The notes under the pieces: generated by a model | What the model was told of the DNA's origin: nothing | What the model saw: only the letters and a program-made list of their open reading frames with translations | Databases searched by the model: none | In this document: in pieces, positions 1-7,944 of the stretch | Layout: each line of letters begins with the position of its first letter | Numbering within the stretch: position 1 is the first letter of the stretch | Position numbers and translations under genes: made by a program | IMG/VR virus record: IMGVR_UViG_3300022686_000021 | Location: 1 to 33,774 of that record | Source of the DNA: a virus | Direction: 5' to 3' (one strand) | DNA: 33,774 nt

Positions 1-798
1 GTCAACGCGGCGGTATCCGATGCCGCCGGGGTGGCCCGCAGTGGCGGCGCGAGCATCGGCTCCGCCATGATGACGGGCGGCGCTGAGGGTGTGGCGTCGA
101 GTGCTCCGTCTCTCGCAAACTCGGTGAGCAGCGCAGTCAATAGCGCCATCGACGCAGGCAAGCGAGCGGCGGAGGTGGCTAGCCCATCCAAGCGCGCTGA
201 GCGCGAAATCGGCGGGCCGATTATGGCCGGTGTTGCAATGGGGATGATTGCCGGGACACCGGGCGTTGTCAGTGCGATGCGCGACTCAATCGGGTTTGCC
301 TTCCGCGGCTGGACTACTGGACTGGCCGGGGGTACGTTCGTGGGGCCGGGCCTCAACGTGGTAGCGAATCCCGGCGGCGTGTTTGGGGGCGGGGGTTGGA
401 CGCTAGCCATGGCAAATTCATTGCTGGGCGGCATCGCGCAAGCCAACCCGACCGGGCCGGGCGAAATGAGCCGGTCGATTCTCGGTCAGTTTCCGCAAGC
501 GCAACAGATGGGAGACAAGCTTGTTGAGGGGCTAGTTGGTGCGATTCTGCCAGGCTGGGCAGCTGGCCCTATCAGTGATTTGGTAGGTACGTTTTTCGGG
601 ACACAGCCCATACTGAGCCGGGAGGCGGCGATGGCCGGGCCGGTGTACGCCGATGATGGCGGATTCTCTGACTACCCCTATGCAGGCGGTCAGTACATTT
701 TTAATAATCAGTTCAACATGCCGGGCAACTTTACCGACGTGGAACGTGAGGTGCAGATGGGCATTTTACAGGCACAGCGCCGATTGGGGATTTACTAA
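1..798 (+). CDS. Phage tape measure protein, C-terminal part (5' end outside window)
   Basis: The reading frame is open from base 1, so only the last 265 codons are present. The fragment is rich in Ala, Gly and Ser. It holds a motif around SPSKRAEREIGGPIMAG followed by a Gly/Ala-rich helix, which is typical of the C-terminal part of siphovirus tape measure proteins, where a membrane-active segment often lies. The tape measure sets tail length and is ejected during infection. It is followed by a distal-tail-like gene with a 1-base overlap (TAATG), the usual order of tail modules. The assignment rests on this motif, the composition and the position, because the long helical part is missing. It could also be another large minor tail protein. 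Confidence 0.72.
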   Translation, partial: VNAAVSDAAGVARSGGASIGSAMMTGGAEGVASSAPSLANSVSSAVNSAIDAGKRAAEVASPSKRAEREIGGPIMAGVAMGMIAGTPGVVSAMRDSIGFAFRGWTTGLAGGTFVGPGLNVVANPGGVFGGGGWTLAMANSLLGGIAQANPTGPGEMSRSILGQFPQAQQMGDKLVEGLVGAILPGWAAGPISDLVGTFFGTQPILSREAAMAGPVYADDGGFSDYPYAGGQYIFNNQFNMPGNFTDVEREVQMGILQAQRRLGIY

Positions 799-1589
799 TG
801 GCGTTTCGTCTCACCGAATTTGCAGGCGTCACCCTGCCACAACTCAACTGGACCGCCGACCTGGGCACGCCGCGCACGCGTAATCCCATCATCGAAACGC
901 TGGGCGGCTATATCGACTATTTCGGCGTGCGGCGGTGCATCGAACATACACAGACATTTGACGTCGATGCAACCGTATCGCCGGACAGCGCCGCTGCCAC
1001 CATTCGCAGCTTGAAGGAACTAGTAGGCCGGGCCGGGTATTTGGTGCGCACGGACACGGACGGGAGCAACACGCGGCAGCGGTTTTGTCGATGCCTGAAC
1101 GTTGGATTTATGCCGAAAGCGACCGAGCGCGGCATCGTCAACAAAATCAATATGACGTTCTGGACAAACGAGCCATTTTGGAGAGCGACGGGCAACACGA
1201 CCCACGGCCCGACCGCCATCAGCAGCGGCGCTAACATCAACCTCACCATTGCAGGCGAGGAGGACGTATTAGACGCCGTGTTGACCGTGGCGGCCTCGTC
1301 GTCTATGTCGAGCATTACCGTCAGCCACACGAAAACCGAAAACAGCGAGACGATTACGAGCAAGTTTCAGAAATCGAATACGCTGAGTAGTAGCACCTCG
1401 TGGATAGTGGACACCGGCGCGTACACGGCCAAAGTAGGCAGCAGCGACGATTACGACAATTTCGCACTGGACAGTACCCATGACGAGGTGTATTGGTTGC
1501 GCCTGCCCGCCGGGTCGCAGACGCTCGTCATCACCCTGGGCAGCGGGGCCGGAACGTACACCCTACAATATGCGGCGCAATACCAATGA
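798..1589 (+). CDS. Distal tail (Dit)-like tail protein
   Basis: This 263-residue protein lies directly downstream of the tape measure, where the distal tail protein normally sits. The N-terminal half holds a phage-tail-like pattern (an RRCIEHTQTFDVDA segment, a stretch reading tape-like LKELVGRAGYL, and an FWTNEPFW motif near residues 124-131). The C-terminal half is a Ser/Thr-rich, beta-strand-like domain that could be a carbohydrate-binding or Ig-like insertion. The N-terminal hub plus C-terminal beta domain matches evolved Dit proteins that connect the tail tube to the baseplate. The start ATG overlaps the tape measure stop and the stop overlaps the next start (ATGA), so translation is probably coupled. 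The family call is by pattern and context only. Confidence 0.6.
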   Translation: MAFRLTEFAGVTLPQLNWTADLGTPRTRNPIIETLGGYIDYFGVRRCIEHTQTFDVDATVSPDSAAATIRSLKELVGRAGYLVRTDTDGSNTRQRFCRCLNVGFMPKATERGIVNKINMTFWTNEPFWRATGNTTHGPTAISSGANINLTIAGEEDVLDAVLTVAASSSMSSITVSHTKTENSETITSKFQKSNTLSSSTSWIVDTGAYTAKVGSSDDYDNFALDSTHDEVYWLRLPAGSQTLVITLGSGAGTYTLQYAAQYQ

Positions 1590-2872
1590 GACGCCTACAG
1601 TATTTCATCGACGTGGAAGACGAATCCGGGAACAAGCTCGGCAATGGTCCAATCACCAGCGCTATCTACTGGCGACAGGAATACGCGATGGACCAAGCGG
1701 GCGAGTTTGAGACGCGCATACCCCTGGCCGACCCCGTCGCGCAGTACATCGACAGCGAGAACCTGCTGCGCTGTTACGTCATCATCCCCGGTACTGGCCG
1801 CGTCGAAGTCGGGTCCGGCGTGTGTGACAATATCGCGTATGAGCCAACGCGCGACGGCATGACGATACGGGTCAAGGGTCTTGATGAATTGCGCTATCTG
1901 CGCGACCGTTCCGTGTTGTTCCTGGCGCTCGGTGGTTCCGGCTCTCCGCCAACCGTCTCGCACGCCACGGCTATTTCATCCATTGCCAGCTACGCGCCCG
2001 CCGGTTGGACCATCACCGCCGACCCATCGCCGCCATTCGACAATTTGATTTTCCGTTTTCGCGGGCAATCGGTCTTGCAGGCGTTGGTGGAAATGGCGGT
2101 CTGGTCAAAAACCCATTTCTATCTCAGCGGTTCCAAGACTATCACATTTTCATCAAATTTCAGCGCCAGCGGTGTGACCTGTATCGACCATCCGCCACAG
2201 GGGCACGCACAGAATGATGATATAGCGTTCATCTCGAAATACTCATACATCAAAGAGACGAAGGATTTATTCACCCGCGGCTATCCCTACGGCGGTTGGT
2301 ACAATGGCATTTTCCAGGATTACTTCATCCCGGCGGTCAACGAAGTAAATATGGGTCTGAGTAGCGGCGACCCCGACTATTGGCCCAGCCCGCGCTATTC
2401 GGGCTACACCGACAACCGCACGGACAATTGGCTAGAGAAGGATTCGGCAAAAGCCATTTGGGGATTGCGCGAACGTCAGTTCCAGTACCAGGAAATCAAG
2501 ATCACGTTTTTCACCGGCGGCTATTCCAACGCGATTTGGCGGTCGCTGTGTCGCATGATGTACGGGCGGGCTATTGCGGAGCTAGACTGGTACGGCGTGG
2601 AGTCCGAGTATTATCAGTTGCAATTGCAAAACTGCAACCAGATATTGCGCCCATTGCAGACCGTGCGCACCATGATTAATGTGATAGAGGATGGCCGCTC
2701 CGTGTTTCGCGTGGATGACAACCTGCTGATTATCAAGAGCCAGATAGAGGTCAGCGGAGCCGGGATTCGCACCACGAATCTGGAAGTCACCAACGCCGAA
2801 CGCTACCGCAAGACCGACCCGTACACCACGGTTGATTTCGCAAATTTGAAATTTAATGACCAGTATACATGA
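1586..2872 (+). CDS. Tail/baseplate protein, ReqiPepy6 Gp37-like
   Basis: This 428-residue protein starts at the ATG inside the ATGA overlap with the upstream gene; the longer open frame from 1493 would run inside that gene and is not needed. It has the pattern of the siphovirus Gp37-like family: an N-terminal beta domain (FETRIPLADP), a segment reading IRVKGLDELRYLRDR near residues 93-107, and a C-terminal strand-rich part. Such proteins form the tail tip or hub below the distal tail protein. An interior stretch (about residues 220-310) is rich in Tyr, Trp and Gly and may contact a receptor or glycan. Family membership is recognised by pattern, not by a search. Confidence 0.6.
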   Translation: MRRLQYFIDVEDESGNKLGNGPITSAIYWRQEYAMDQAGEFETRIPLADPVAQYIDSENLLRCYVIIPGTGRVEVGSGVCDNIAYEPTRDGMTIRVKGLDELRYLRDRSVLFLALGGSGSPPTVSHATAISSIASYAPAGWTITADPSPPFDNLIFRFRGQSVLQALVEMAVWSKTHFYLSGSKTITFSSNFSASGVTCIDHPPQGHAQNDDIAFISKYSYIKETKDLFTRGYPYGGWYNGIFQDYFIPAVNEVNMGLSSGDPDYWPSPRYSGYTDNRTDNWLEKDSAKAIWGLRERQFQYQEIKITFFTGGYSNAIWRSLCRMMYGRAIAELDWYGVESEYYQLQLQNCNQILRPLQTVRTMINVIEDGRSVFRVDDNLLIIKSQIEVSGAGIRTTNLEVTNAERYRKTDPYTTVDFANLKFNDQYT

Positions 2873-2881
2873 GGCCATGCC

Positions 2882-3232
2882 ATGCTAACGACCTACGCCA
2901 TAGTGCCCAACGTACGCCCCGACCTCGCCAGGGACGCGCTTGCCGAGTTCCTGGGCGACGAGGGCGTAACCGATGCCGAGGTCACGCTGTTTGCTGCGGT
3001 ATCCGGTGGCAACTGCTACGCCATCACCGCGCCAGACACGACAGACAACCGGGCCACACTGACGCGGCTATTCGGGGAATTCAATCTGCAAGCGCCGCAG
3101 GATACCGCCGGGGTGCGTTCGGTCGGTGTTGCATCGGCGCGCCAGCGGTTCGCAGACCTGCCGCATTTTGATGCGCGCGGCAGTGAGGGCCGATTCGCAA
3201 AAGAAAACCCGCCACCGGACTGGGCGCGGTGA
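2882..3232 (+). CDS. Small conserved-looking protein of unknown function
   Basis: The product is 116 residues long. I do not recognise the family. The sequence starts with a beta-alpha-like segment (TYAIVPNVRPDLARDALAEF) and ends in an acidic/polar tail with FDARGSEGRFAKENPPP, so it looks like a compact alpha/beta domain plus a flexible tail. It sits 9 bases after the tail-tip gene, and its TGA overlaps the GTG of the CAP gene (GTGA), so it is translated with the tail genes. It may be a virion accessory or tail assembly protein. No signal peptide or membrane segment is visible. Confidence 0.55.
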   Translation: MLTTYAIVPNVRPDLARDALAEFLGDEGVTDAEVTLFAAVSGGNCYAITAPDTTDNRATLTRLFGEFNLQAPQDTAGVRSVGVASARQRFADLPHFDARGSEGRFAKENPPPDWAR

Positions 3233-3774
3233 GAACGAAGGCTCTGCTATTCTGTGGCGTGCTGGCACTATTTATTATTCGCGTTTATTTCCCCTGGCTG
3301 CCGGTAGACGGTGGCCGCCCCAATGCCGGACGCGGCACCCTGCCGCCGATAGTCCGCCCCGCGCCCGCAGAGGCAGAGATAATCCGCCACATGCAAGACC
3401 ACCCGGACCAGGGCAGACCGACGCTCATTGTCCACGGGACATTGATGCAGGTAGCGGAGGCCCACGCCGCGGACATGGCGGAACGCGGCTATTTCGACCA
3501 CATCAACCCGGATGGGGTCAACGCCAACGGGCGGGTGATAGACGCGGGATATGCGCTGCCCTACCCGCGCGATGCCAACAACATAGAGAGCATCGCCGGG
3601 GGATATGCCACCGCGCAGGCGGCATGGGATGCGTGGATGGACTCAGACGCGCACCGGGCGCATTTGCTCGCGGAGGATGATTTTTTCGCGGCTCAGATAT
3701 ACGTGGGTGTGGGGTATGTGTACGTGGAGGGCAGCGAGTACGGGCATTATTGGGTGGTCGTGACCGCGCCATAA
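3229..3774 (+). CDS. Membrane-anchored CAP (SCP-like) domain protein
   Basis: The 181-residue product begins with a hydrophobic signal-anchor (residues about 5-20). It is followed by a CAP/SCP1-type domain from about residue 48, with the family signature around HAADMAERGYFDHINPDG (residues about 83-100), a middle NNIESIAGGYATAQAAWDAWMDS block and a C-terminal YGHYWVVV strand. CAP proteins are secreted, cysteine-rich-secretory-like proteins. In bacteria they often occur next to cell-wall genes, and their biochemical activity is mostly unknown. The start is the GTG in a GTGA overlap. Its place at the end of the tail genes suggests a virion or cell-envelope role, for example at entry or lysis. 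No lysozyme or amidase is seen in the window, so it could belong to the lysis set, but that is inference. Confidence 0.78.
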   Translation: MRTKALLFCGVLALFIIRVYFPWLPVDGGRPNAGRGTLPPIVRPAPAEAEIIRHMQDHPDQGRPTLIVHGTLMQVAEAHAADMAERGYFDHINPDGVNANGRVIDAGYALPYPRDANNIESIAGGYATAQAAWDAWMDSDAHRAHLLAEDDFFAAQIYVGVGYVYVEGSEYGHYWVVVTAP

Positions 3775-3778
3775 GCAA

Positions 3779-3804
3779 CAAAAAACCCGCCACGATGGAC
3801 GGGT
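3779..3804 (-). terminator. Intrinsic terminator of the minus-strand FtsK-HNH operon
   Basis: Read on the minus strand, a stem of ACCCG(t)CC with GGCGGGT (one bulged base, 5-nt loop) is followed by six T. It sits 23 bases after the stop of the last gene of the minus operon, between convergent gene sets. It has no T-run on the plus strand. Confidence 0.75.
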
Positions 3805-3826
3805 GTATTGGTGGAACGCCGGTGCA

Positions 3827-4687
3827 TTAGCCTAGCACCTCCACGCCGTTCCCGTTGCGGTGGATGGTGCCTTCCGATTCGAGCGCCGTCAGGTCGTTGT
3901 ACACCGTTCCGCGACTGACACCCAACTCGGTCGCCAACTGTGTAACGCCGGGGTCGCCTCTGTTCAATACGATTTGTACAATGCGCTGACGGCGCTGTTC
4001 AACGTCGGTCTGACGCTGGGCGTTTATTTCGTCCAGTTTATTACTGTCAGAACGTGTTTTGACGCTCAGTTCAGCGTCAGCCTGTACAGGTTTCGTCTGT
4101 TCAGTGTTCACCCGGCTTTGTTCATCGTTGGACAGCGTGCTGTGCATCTCCGCCATAACATGACGCACTTGCAAGCTGACAATTTCCTTGACGCGCCGCT
4201 CCACGTATTCCCGCGCTTCGCTCACGTCAATGTCATCCAGTGCATCCGCCATCGCTTCGCCGATGCGGTCCCGCGTGCGGTCGGTCGCCTCAATGATTTT
4301 CGTCCGCCGCATGGCCGCGCTGTAGTAGCTGACCGATACCGCAAGTAGCGCCTCGCAGAATATCGGAAACCCATAGCCCATGATGATAGCCACCGCGCGC
4401 GGCATGTGCCGATTGTAGTTGAGGAACTGCACCGTACCCGATAGCAGTGCTGCGCCGATGGAACTCCACAGCAACAGCCAGAACACGAAACCGTGTCGCT
4501 GTATGTCCGTCTTTGACAACGCAATCGAAACCACAATCACCACGCCCCCCACGGCGAAACCGAGCGCGTAGGCCACGCCGGGATTGTGGTCTGCGTGGAC
4601 CAGGAAATCGCCAACATTTATCATGCTGGCAATGGCGAACACGGCCATGATGATATGTGCGGACAGTTCGAGTGTAAGTCGTTTCAT
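3827..4687 (-). CDS. Four-helix membrane protein with C-terminal HTH domain
   Basis: The start at 4687 is chosen because the ATG overlaps the upstream stop (ATGA) and has an AGGAAAG ribosome site. The 286-residue product has about four membrane helices in the first 130 residues (for example ALGFAVGGVVIVVSIAL and AIIMGYGFPIFCEALLAVSV). A charged linker with coiled-coil character follows (about 140-225). The C-terminus is a winged-helix/HTH of the type QLATELGVSRGTVYNDLTAL (about 256-275). A membrane sensor or anchor with a DNA-binding head is the simplest reading. The neighbouring FtsK-like ATPase recalls the Tra/Spd pairs of actinobacterial plasmids, where small membrane proteins accompany an FtsK-type translocase. 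That parallel is inference. It is the last gene of the operon. Confidence 0.75.
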   Translation of the reverse strand: MKRLTLELSAHIIMAVFAIASMINVGDFLVHADHNPGVAYALGFAVGGVVIVVSIALSKTDIQRHGFVFWLLLWSSIGAALLSGTVQFLNYNRHMPRAVAIIMGYGFPIFCEALLAVSVSYYSAAMRRTKIIEATDRTRDRIGEAMADALDDIDVSEAREYVERRVKEIVSLQVRHVMAEMHSTLSNDEQSRVNTEQTKPVQADAELSVKTRSDSNKLDEINAQRQTDVEQRRQRIVQIVLNRGDPGVTQLATELGVSRGTVYNDLTALESEGTIHRNGNGVEVLG

Positions 4688-5094
4688 AGTGCTTTCCTCA
4701 GTTCTCTCCACATCCACCGCCCGATGATGCGCAGCGCCGTCATCGTCCATTCGCCCCACGGCCACGGCTGCCGTCTCTGCGGTCCCACGTCGTAGGGATA
4801 GGGGTTGTGTACCGTGTTCGTCAGCCGGTAGCCCACGCTGGCGTAATGCTGTATGCGCCACCGCTCCGCCGTATCTGCCAGAATGTCGGGCACTTCATCA
4901 ATGACGCGCACAGCGGGCGGATGACGCAGGGATTGCAGCCAGTTTTGTTTAGGCGTGTGCCCGTTCCAGCGGCGCAACCAATGTTGCTGCAATCGGCGCT
5001 GCACTACGTAATCGACCGGCTCGCCGGGCTTGCGGTCGGTCTTGCCGACGTAATAAACGCCGTCCGCATGTAGCTCATAGATTATCGTGGTCAT
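4684..5094 (-). CDS. GIY-YIG-like endonuclease domain protein
   Basis: The product is 136 residues. The N-terminus reads IIYELHADGVYYVGKT, a GIY-YIG core pattern (residues about 4-19), followed by an Arg-rich helix (VQRRLQQHWLRRW) and ERWRIQHYASVGYRLTN, which resembles the conserved E-x-x-W-I block of the family with its catalytic Glu. GIY-YIG nucleases make single-strand or double-strand cuts and occur in phages as homing or repair enzymes. The start ATG overlaps the upstream stop and the stop overlaps the next start, so the gene is tightly embedded in the operon. That argues for a conserved functional link with the FtsK-HNH gene rather than free-standing homing. The second Y of the motif is present as YYVG. 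Confidence 0.68.
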   Translation of the reverse strand: MTTIIYELHADGVYYVGKTDRKPGEPVDYVVQRRLQQHWLRRWNGHTPKQNWLQSLRHPPAVRVIDEVPDILADTAERWRIQHYASVGYRLTNTVHNPYPYDVGPQRRQPWPWGEWTMTALRIIGRWMWRELRKAL

Positions 5095-5606
5095 TCTTCC
5101 GGCTCCCATCCGTTATTGTGGCCGTTGAGCGGAATGTCGTAGATTGACCGCGCTCCGTTGCGCCCGTGTACCGAGTCCATGCTGACTGTGGGCGGGCGTT
5201 CCTGGTCGGTTGTCTCGCCCACCTGCCACGCGCGATTCGGTACGTCGTGTATGCTCGTGTCGCCTAGCTTCCGAGCGCCCGCCTCGGCTAGTATACGGGT
5301 TTCGCTCAGGCGGGTGGCGGCAAGTTCTAGGTCTACCTTGCCGCGCGTGTAAATCTTCTCCAGGTTCGTGCGCTCAATCATGGCTGTTTTTTCCAGGTCT
5401 TTTTCAATTGCAAACCGATTGAAAAATAACAGCCCGATACCCAGTAGAAAATCCCAGAATGACGCGCCGGTGTGGGATGCCATTGTGGCCGGTCGGTTGT
5501 CCGGATACGATTCCCGGCTGATACCGACCGGCACGTCGCCATAGCCCATGATATTCTCTACGCCGTCGTTGTCTCGGCTTGGTCCTGTCAGTATTCCACC
5601 TGCCAT
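5091..5606 (-). CDS. Membrane/coiled-coil protein of unknown function
   Basis: The product is 171 residues and I do not recognise a family. Residues 1-45 are polar and Gly/Asn-rich. One membrane helix follows (ASFWDFLLGIGLLFFNRF, about 48-65), then a charged helical segment (about 66-110) that looks like a coiled coil, then a polar tail that includes SIHDVPNR and SIYDIPLN, two similar short motifs. A single-pass protein with a cytoplasmic helical arm is likely. It lies between the FtsK-HNH gene (1-base overlap) and the GIY-YIG gene (ATGA overlap). Its co-translation and membrane anchor suggest that it works with the FtsK-like protein, which is also membrane-anchored. Confidence 0.6.
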   Translation of the reverse strand: MAGGILTGPSRDNDGVENIMGYGDVPVGISRESYPDNRPATMASHTGASFWDFLLGIGLLFFNRFAIEKDLEKTAMIERTNLEKIYTRGKVDLELAATRLSETRILAEAGARKLGDTSIHDVPNRAWQVGETTDQERPPTVSMDSVHGRNGARSIYDIPLNGHNNGWEPEE

Positions 5607-7657
5607 CAGTCACCGCCTTCCGTTTGGTTTATTTTGCCTAATACGTGGTTATAGAGGGCGCCCCCCTCGTCAATGTACCGCTCAATCGTCTTTTTCTGGT
5701 GGCTGCCCTTGTTGCCGAGTGCGATTTCCGCAATGGTGGTTGGAGCCATTCGGAAAAATCGATGCGCTGCATAGATGCGCATTTTGGCCCAGGCATCCGG
5801 CGCATACTGGCCGCCAACTTTCGGGATGATAGGCACCCGCCCATCTAGCTCCATTAGCTGCGACACCAGGAACGCCACATCCCCCATTGCACCTTTGCGT
5901 TGGTTGCAGCGGGCGCACGCCTGCACCAGATTGTCAAGCGCGGTGGCTCCACCCTTTGACCACGGCTGCACGTGGTCGATATGCCACGCTTGCCCGGTGG
6001 GGTCTGTGCCGTTTCCTTCCCCGTTGCAGTAGGCGCAAATATTTTTGTCGCGTGCTATCACCTGCCGCCGCAAATCGTCTGGTATGTGGCGTGTAGAGGC
6101 GTCTACACTTTCGGTGTACCCGTTGCCGTTGGTGTAGGCGGCGGTGTAGTCGTTTCTCTCCTGTGGTGTAGTCTGCGCCGCTGGTGTAGGTCCGCCCCTA
6201 CTATTGTGTTCGTGTCTGTTTACACCTGTCGGTTGATTCGTGGTTTTTGTTCCTGCAATTTCTGTTACATGTTCGGGCTTTGCCCATACGTTAGTGAGTA
6301 GTTTTGGGTTCGTTCCGAACGTGGTGATAATGGATTCTTTGCGCTCGCGCGGGATGGCTAGTGCTTTCGCCTCGTGCGTGTCGAGTCCGAGGGAGCGGGC
6401 GTATTCTCCGAGTCCGCCGCCTGTGTTGGTGACAATGCGACAGTTGGCGCTTGCCATGATGGTTGTACCCAATGGCCCCATGCCGCCATCCATGGTGGGT
6501 CGGTGCGTGATGATTATGAGATAGGTTTGGCCGCCTGCACCGGCCACGGCTAGGTCAGCCACGAGCTTAGCCGCTCGCTTCCATCCGTCTTGGTTGGTGA
6601 GTCGTGACAGATCGTCAACGTATACAATTCGGCTTGCGTGCGTGCCAGGTGCATCTTCGGCTGTACCGTCTACCGTATCAGCCCATACGCGTTCGAGCAT
6701 GTCGGCAATGCCATTGGCGTCGTTGAATACATGTTCTCGGCATTGCGGCGCCCGAACGAATGCCCCCCAGTGCTTCGGGCGTGCCGCTGCCACGTAGAAC
6801 TCCACACGGTCGGGCGGATTCGCGCCCATGATGCTGGCCCCGACACCTAAGCCTAGCCCGGTTTTTCCACTGCGTTGGCCACCAATGATGGTCACAACGC
6901 CCGTGTGTGCAAAATCAATGTAAATAGGATTATCCTCGATATCTATACCCGCGAGCGCGTAGATGTCGGCATCCTCCCGGTCGTGGTGCGTCAATGGTAC
7001 ACCCGGCTTAAATAGACGCTGTACATGTGGGCGTAGAATGTTGGTACTCGGCGGCTCAACCGGCAATCGTACACGCACGTTGATGATACCGTCATCCACT
7101 GTGACCGCGGTCTGTCTTGCCTTGGCTTTCATCGCTTCATTAGGTGCCATGCCCACCAGATGGTCGGAGAGCGCCGGTTTGAATAGCTCGGCTGCTATTT
7201 TCTCATGCACCGGAAGGCACAGACCGCCAGTCAGGTACAATGGAATTTTGAGCGTTGACGAGTACCACACCGGCTTGCCCGGCTTTAGGTCGAAGCGCCC
7301 GTCCGTGATGCGATAGGCTTTCGACACGACTTCCCGCCATGTCTCCGCAATGATGCGCATGGCCTCCGCCTCAAATTGTTGGCGAGGCGATAGCTGGCGC
7401 GACTGTGCCACTGGCAATGGATCGGGCGCGGGTGGCTGCGCTTCGATGCGACGAACTGGCACGTTGGCAGACGAGCGCACAACCGGAGTCGGGGCCGGGG
7501 GCCGGTGGCGTAGGAATACCACCCACGCCAGCCCCCAGGCCACCATAACCAGACCAGACAGCCAGGGCAGCTTGTTATAGTGGTACGTCTCTACCTCTAG
7601 TAGAGTCATACCCAGGATGGCGAATACGCCGCAGGTGAAAATGATTTTTTCTGCCAT
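5606..7657 (-). CDS. FtsK/HerA-like membrane ATPase fused to HNH endonuclease
   Basis: The product is 683 residues. Two membrane helices lie at about 3-20 and 32-49, followed by a Pro-rich linker. A P-loop ATPase domain (about 215-465) has Walker A GGQRSGKT at 259-266 and Walker B RIVYVDDL at 343-350, with a THRP segment after it, as in FtsK/SpoIIIE/TraB-type DNA translocases. After a polar linker (470-525) comes an HNH domain: CAYC at 541-544, HIDH at 559-562, N576 and CARC at 581-584 (two Zn-binding pairs plus the catalytic His). The last 90 residues are helical. FtsK-family motors pump duplex DNA. A fused nuclease would couple translocation to cutting. The phage already has a terminase, so this is an extra DNA motor. 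SD GGGAG is 10 bases before the ATG. Confidence 0.85.
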   Translation of the reverse strand: MAEKIIFTCGVFAILGMTLLEVETYHYNKLPWLSGLVMVAWGLAWVVFLRHRPPAPTPVVRSSANVPVRRIEAQPPAPDPLPVAQSRQLSPRQQFEAEAMRIIAETWREVVSKAYRITDGRFDLKPGKPVWYSSTLKIPLYLTGGLCLPVHEKIAAELFKPALSDHLVGMAPNEAMKAKARQTAVTVDDGIINVRVRLPVEPPSTNILRPHVQRLFKPGVPLTHHDREDADIYALAGIDIEDNPIYIDFAHTGVVTIIGGQRSGKTGLGLGVGASIMGANPPDRVEFYVAAARPKHWGAFVRAPQCREHVFNDANGIADMLERVWADTVDGTAEDAPGTHASRIVYVDDLSRLTNQDGWKRAAKLVADLAVAGAGGQTYLIIITHRPTMDGGMGPLGTTIMASANCRIVTNTGGGLGEYARSLGLDTHEAKALAIPRERKESIITTFGTNPKLLTNVWAKPEHVTEIAGTKTTNQPTGVNRHEHNSRGGPTPAAQTTPQERNDYTAAYTNGNGYTESVDASTRHIPDDLRRQVIARDKNICAYCNGEGNGTDPTGQAWHIDHVQPWSKGGATALDNLVQACARCNQRKGAMGDVAFLVSQLMELDGRVPIIPKVGGQYAPDAWAKMRIYAAHRFFRMAPTTIAEIALGNKGSHQKKTIERYIDEGGALYNHVLGKINQTEGGD

Positions 7658-7671
7658 GACTGTCTGTCTCC

Positions 7672-7884
7672 CTATCCGAATACTCCGTCAATTTCACCGT
7701 TGGCGAGTAGCGTATCGAAATGCGTTTCCGCCATCAGCCGCTTTTCGTCGTCAGTCATTAACTGCTGTTCATCGCCGCCTAGGATTTTCTCGGTCAGTTG
7801 GTCCGCCCGCGCGTCTTTCTGCTGCGGCGAGCGGGTTGGCTCGGTCAATCGTGCTGCTTTGTGTAGTCTGTCTCGTCTGCTCAT
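7672..7884 (-). CDS. Small acidic protein heading the FtsK-HNH operon
   Basis: The start at 7884 (ATG with GGAG nearby) is preferred over a GTG at 7911, which lies inside a terminator stem. The 70-residue product (MSRRDRLHKAARL at the start, EKILGGDEQQLMTDDEKR in the middle) is helical and charged, with no recognised domain. It lies 14 bases before the FtsK-like gene. Its ribosome site lies directly after the U-run of the terminator hairpin at 7901-7930, so its expression probably depends on read-through or on a promoter not recognised here. Confidence 0.55.
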   Translation of the reverse strand: MSRRDRLHKAARLTEPTRSPQQKDARADQLTEKILGGDEQQLMTDDEKRLMAETHFDTLLANGEIDGVFG

Positions 7885-7900
7885 CGTAGAGTCTCCAATC

Positions 7901-7930
7901 AAAAAAGCCACGTCAATGGTGACGTGGCTT
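7901..7930 (-). terminator. Intrinsic terminator just upstream of the FtsK-HNH operon
   Basis: A perfect 11-bp stem (7905-7915 with 7920-7930, 4-base loop) is followed on the minus strand by a run of T. It would end the transcript of the RHH gene at 8050-8361. The next start codon, at 7884, is only 17 bases beyond, so it may act as an attenuator for the following operon. Confidence 0.8.
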
Positions 7931-7944
7931 GCGTGATGCTCAGA

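Noticed and set aside
3126-3680. Plus-strand frame of 184 codons over the CAP gene
   Set aside because: It runs in another frame over two better-supported genes and codes for an Arg/Gly/Pro-rich product without known pattern.
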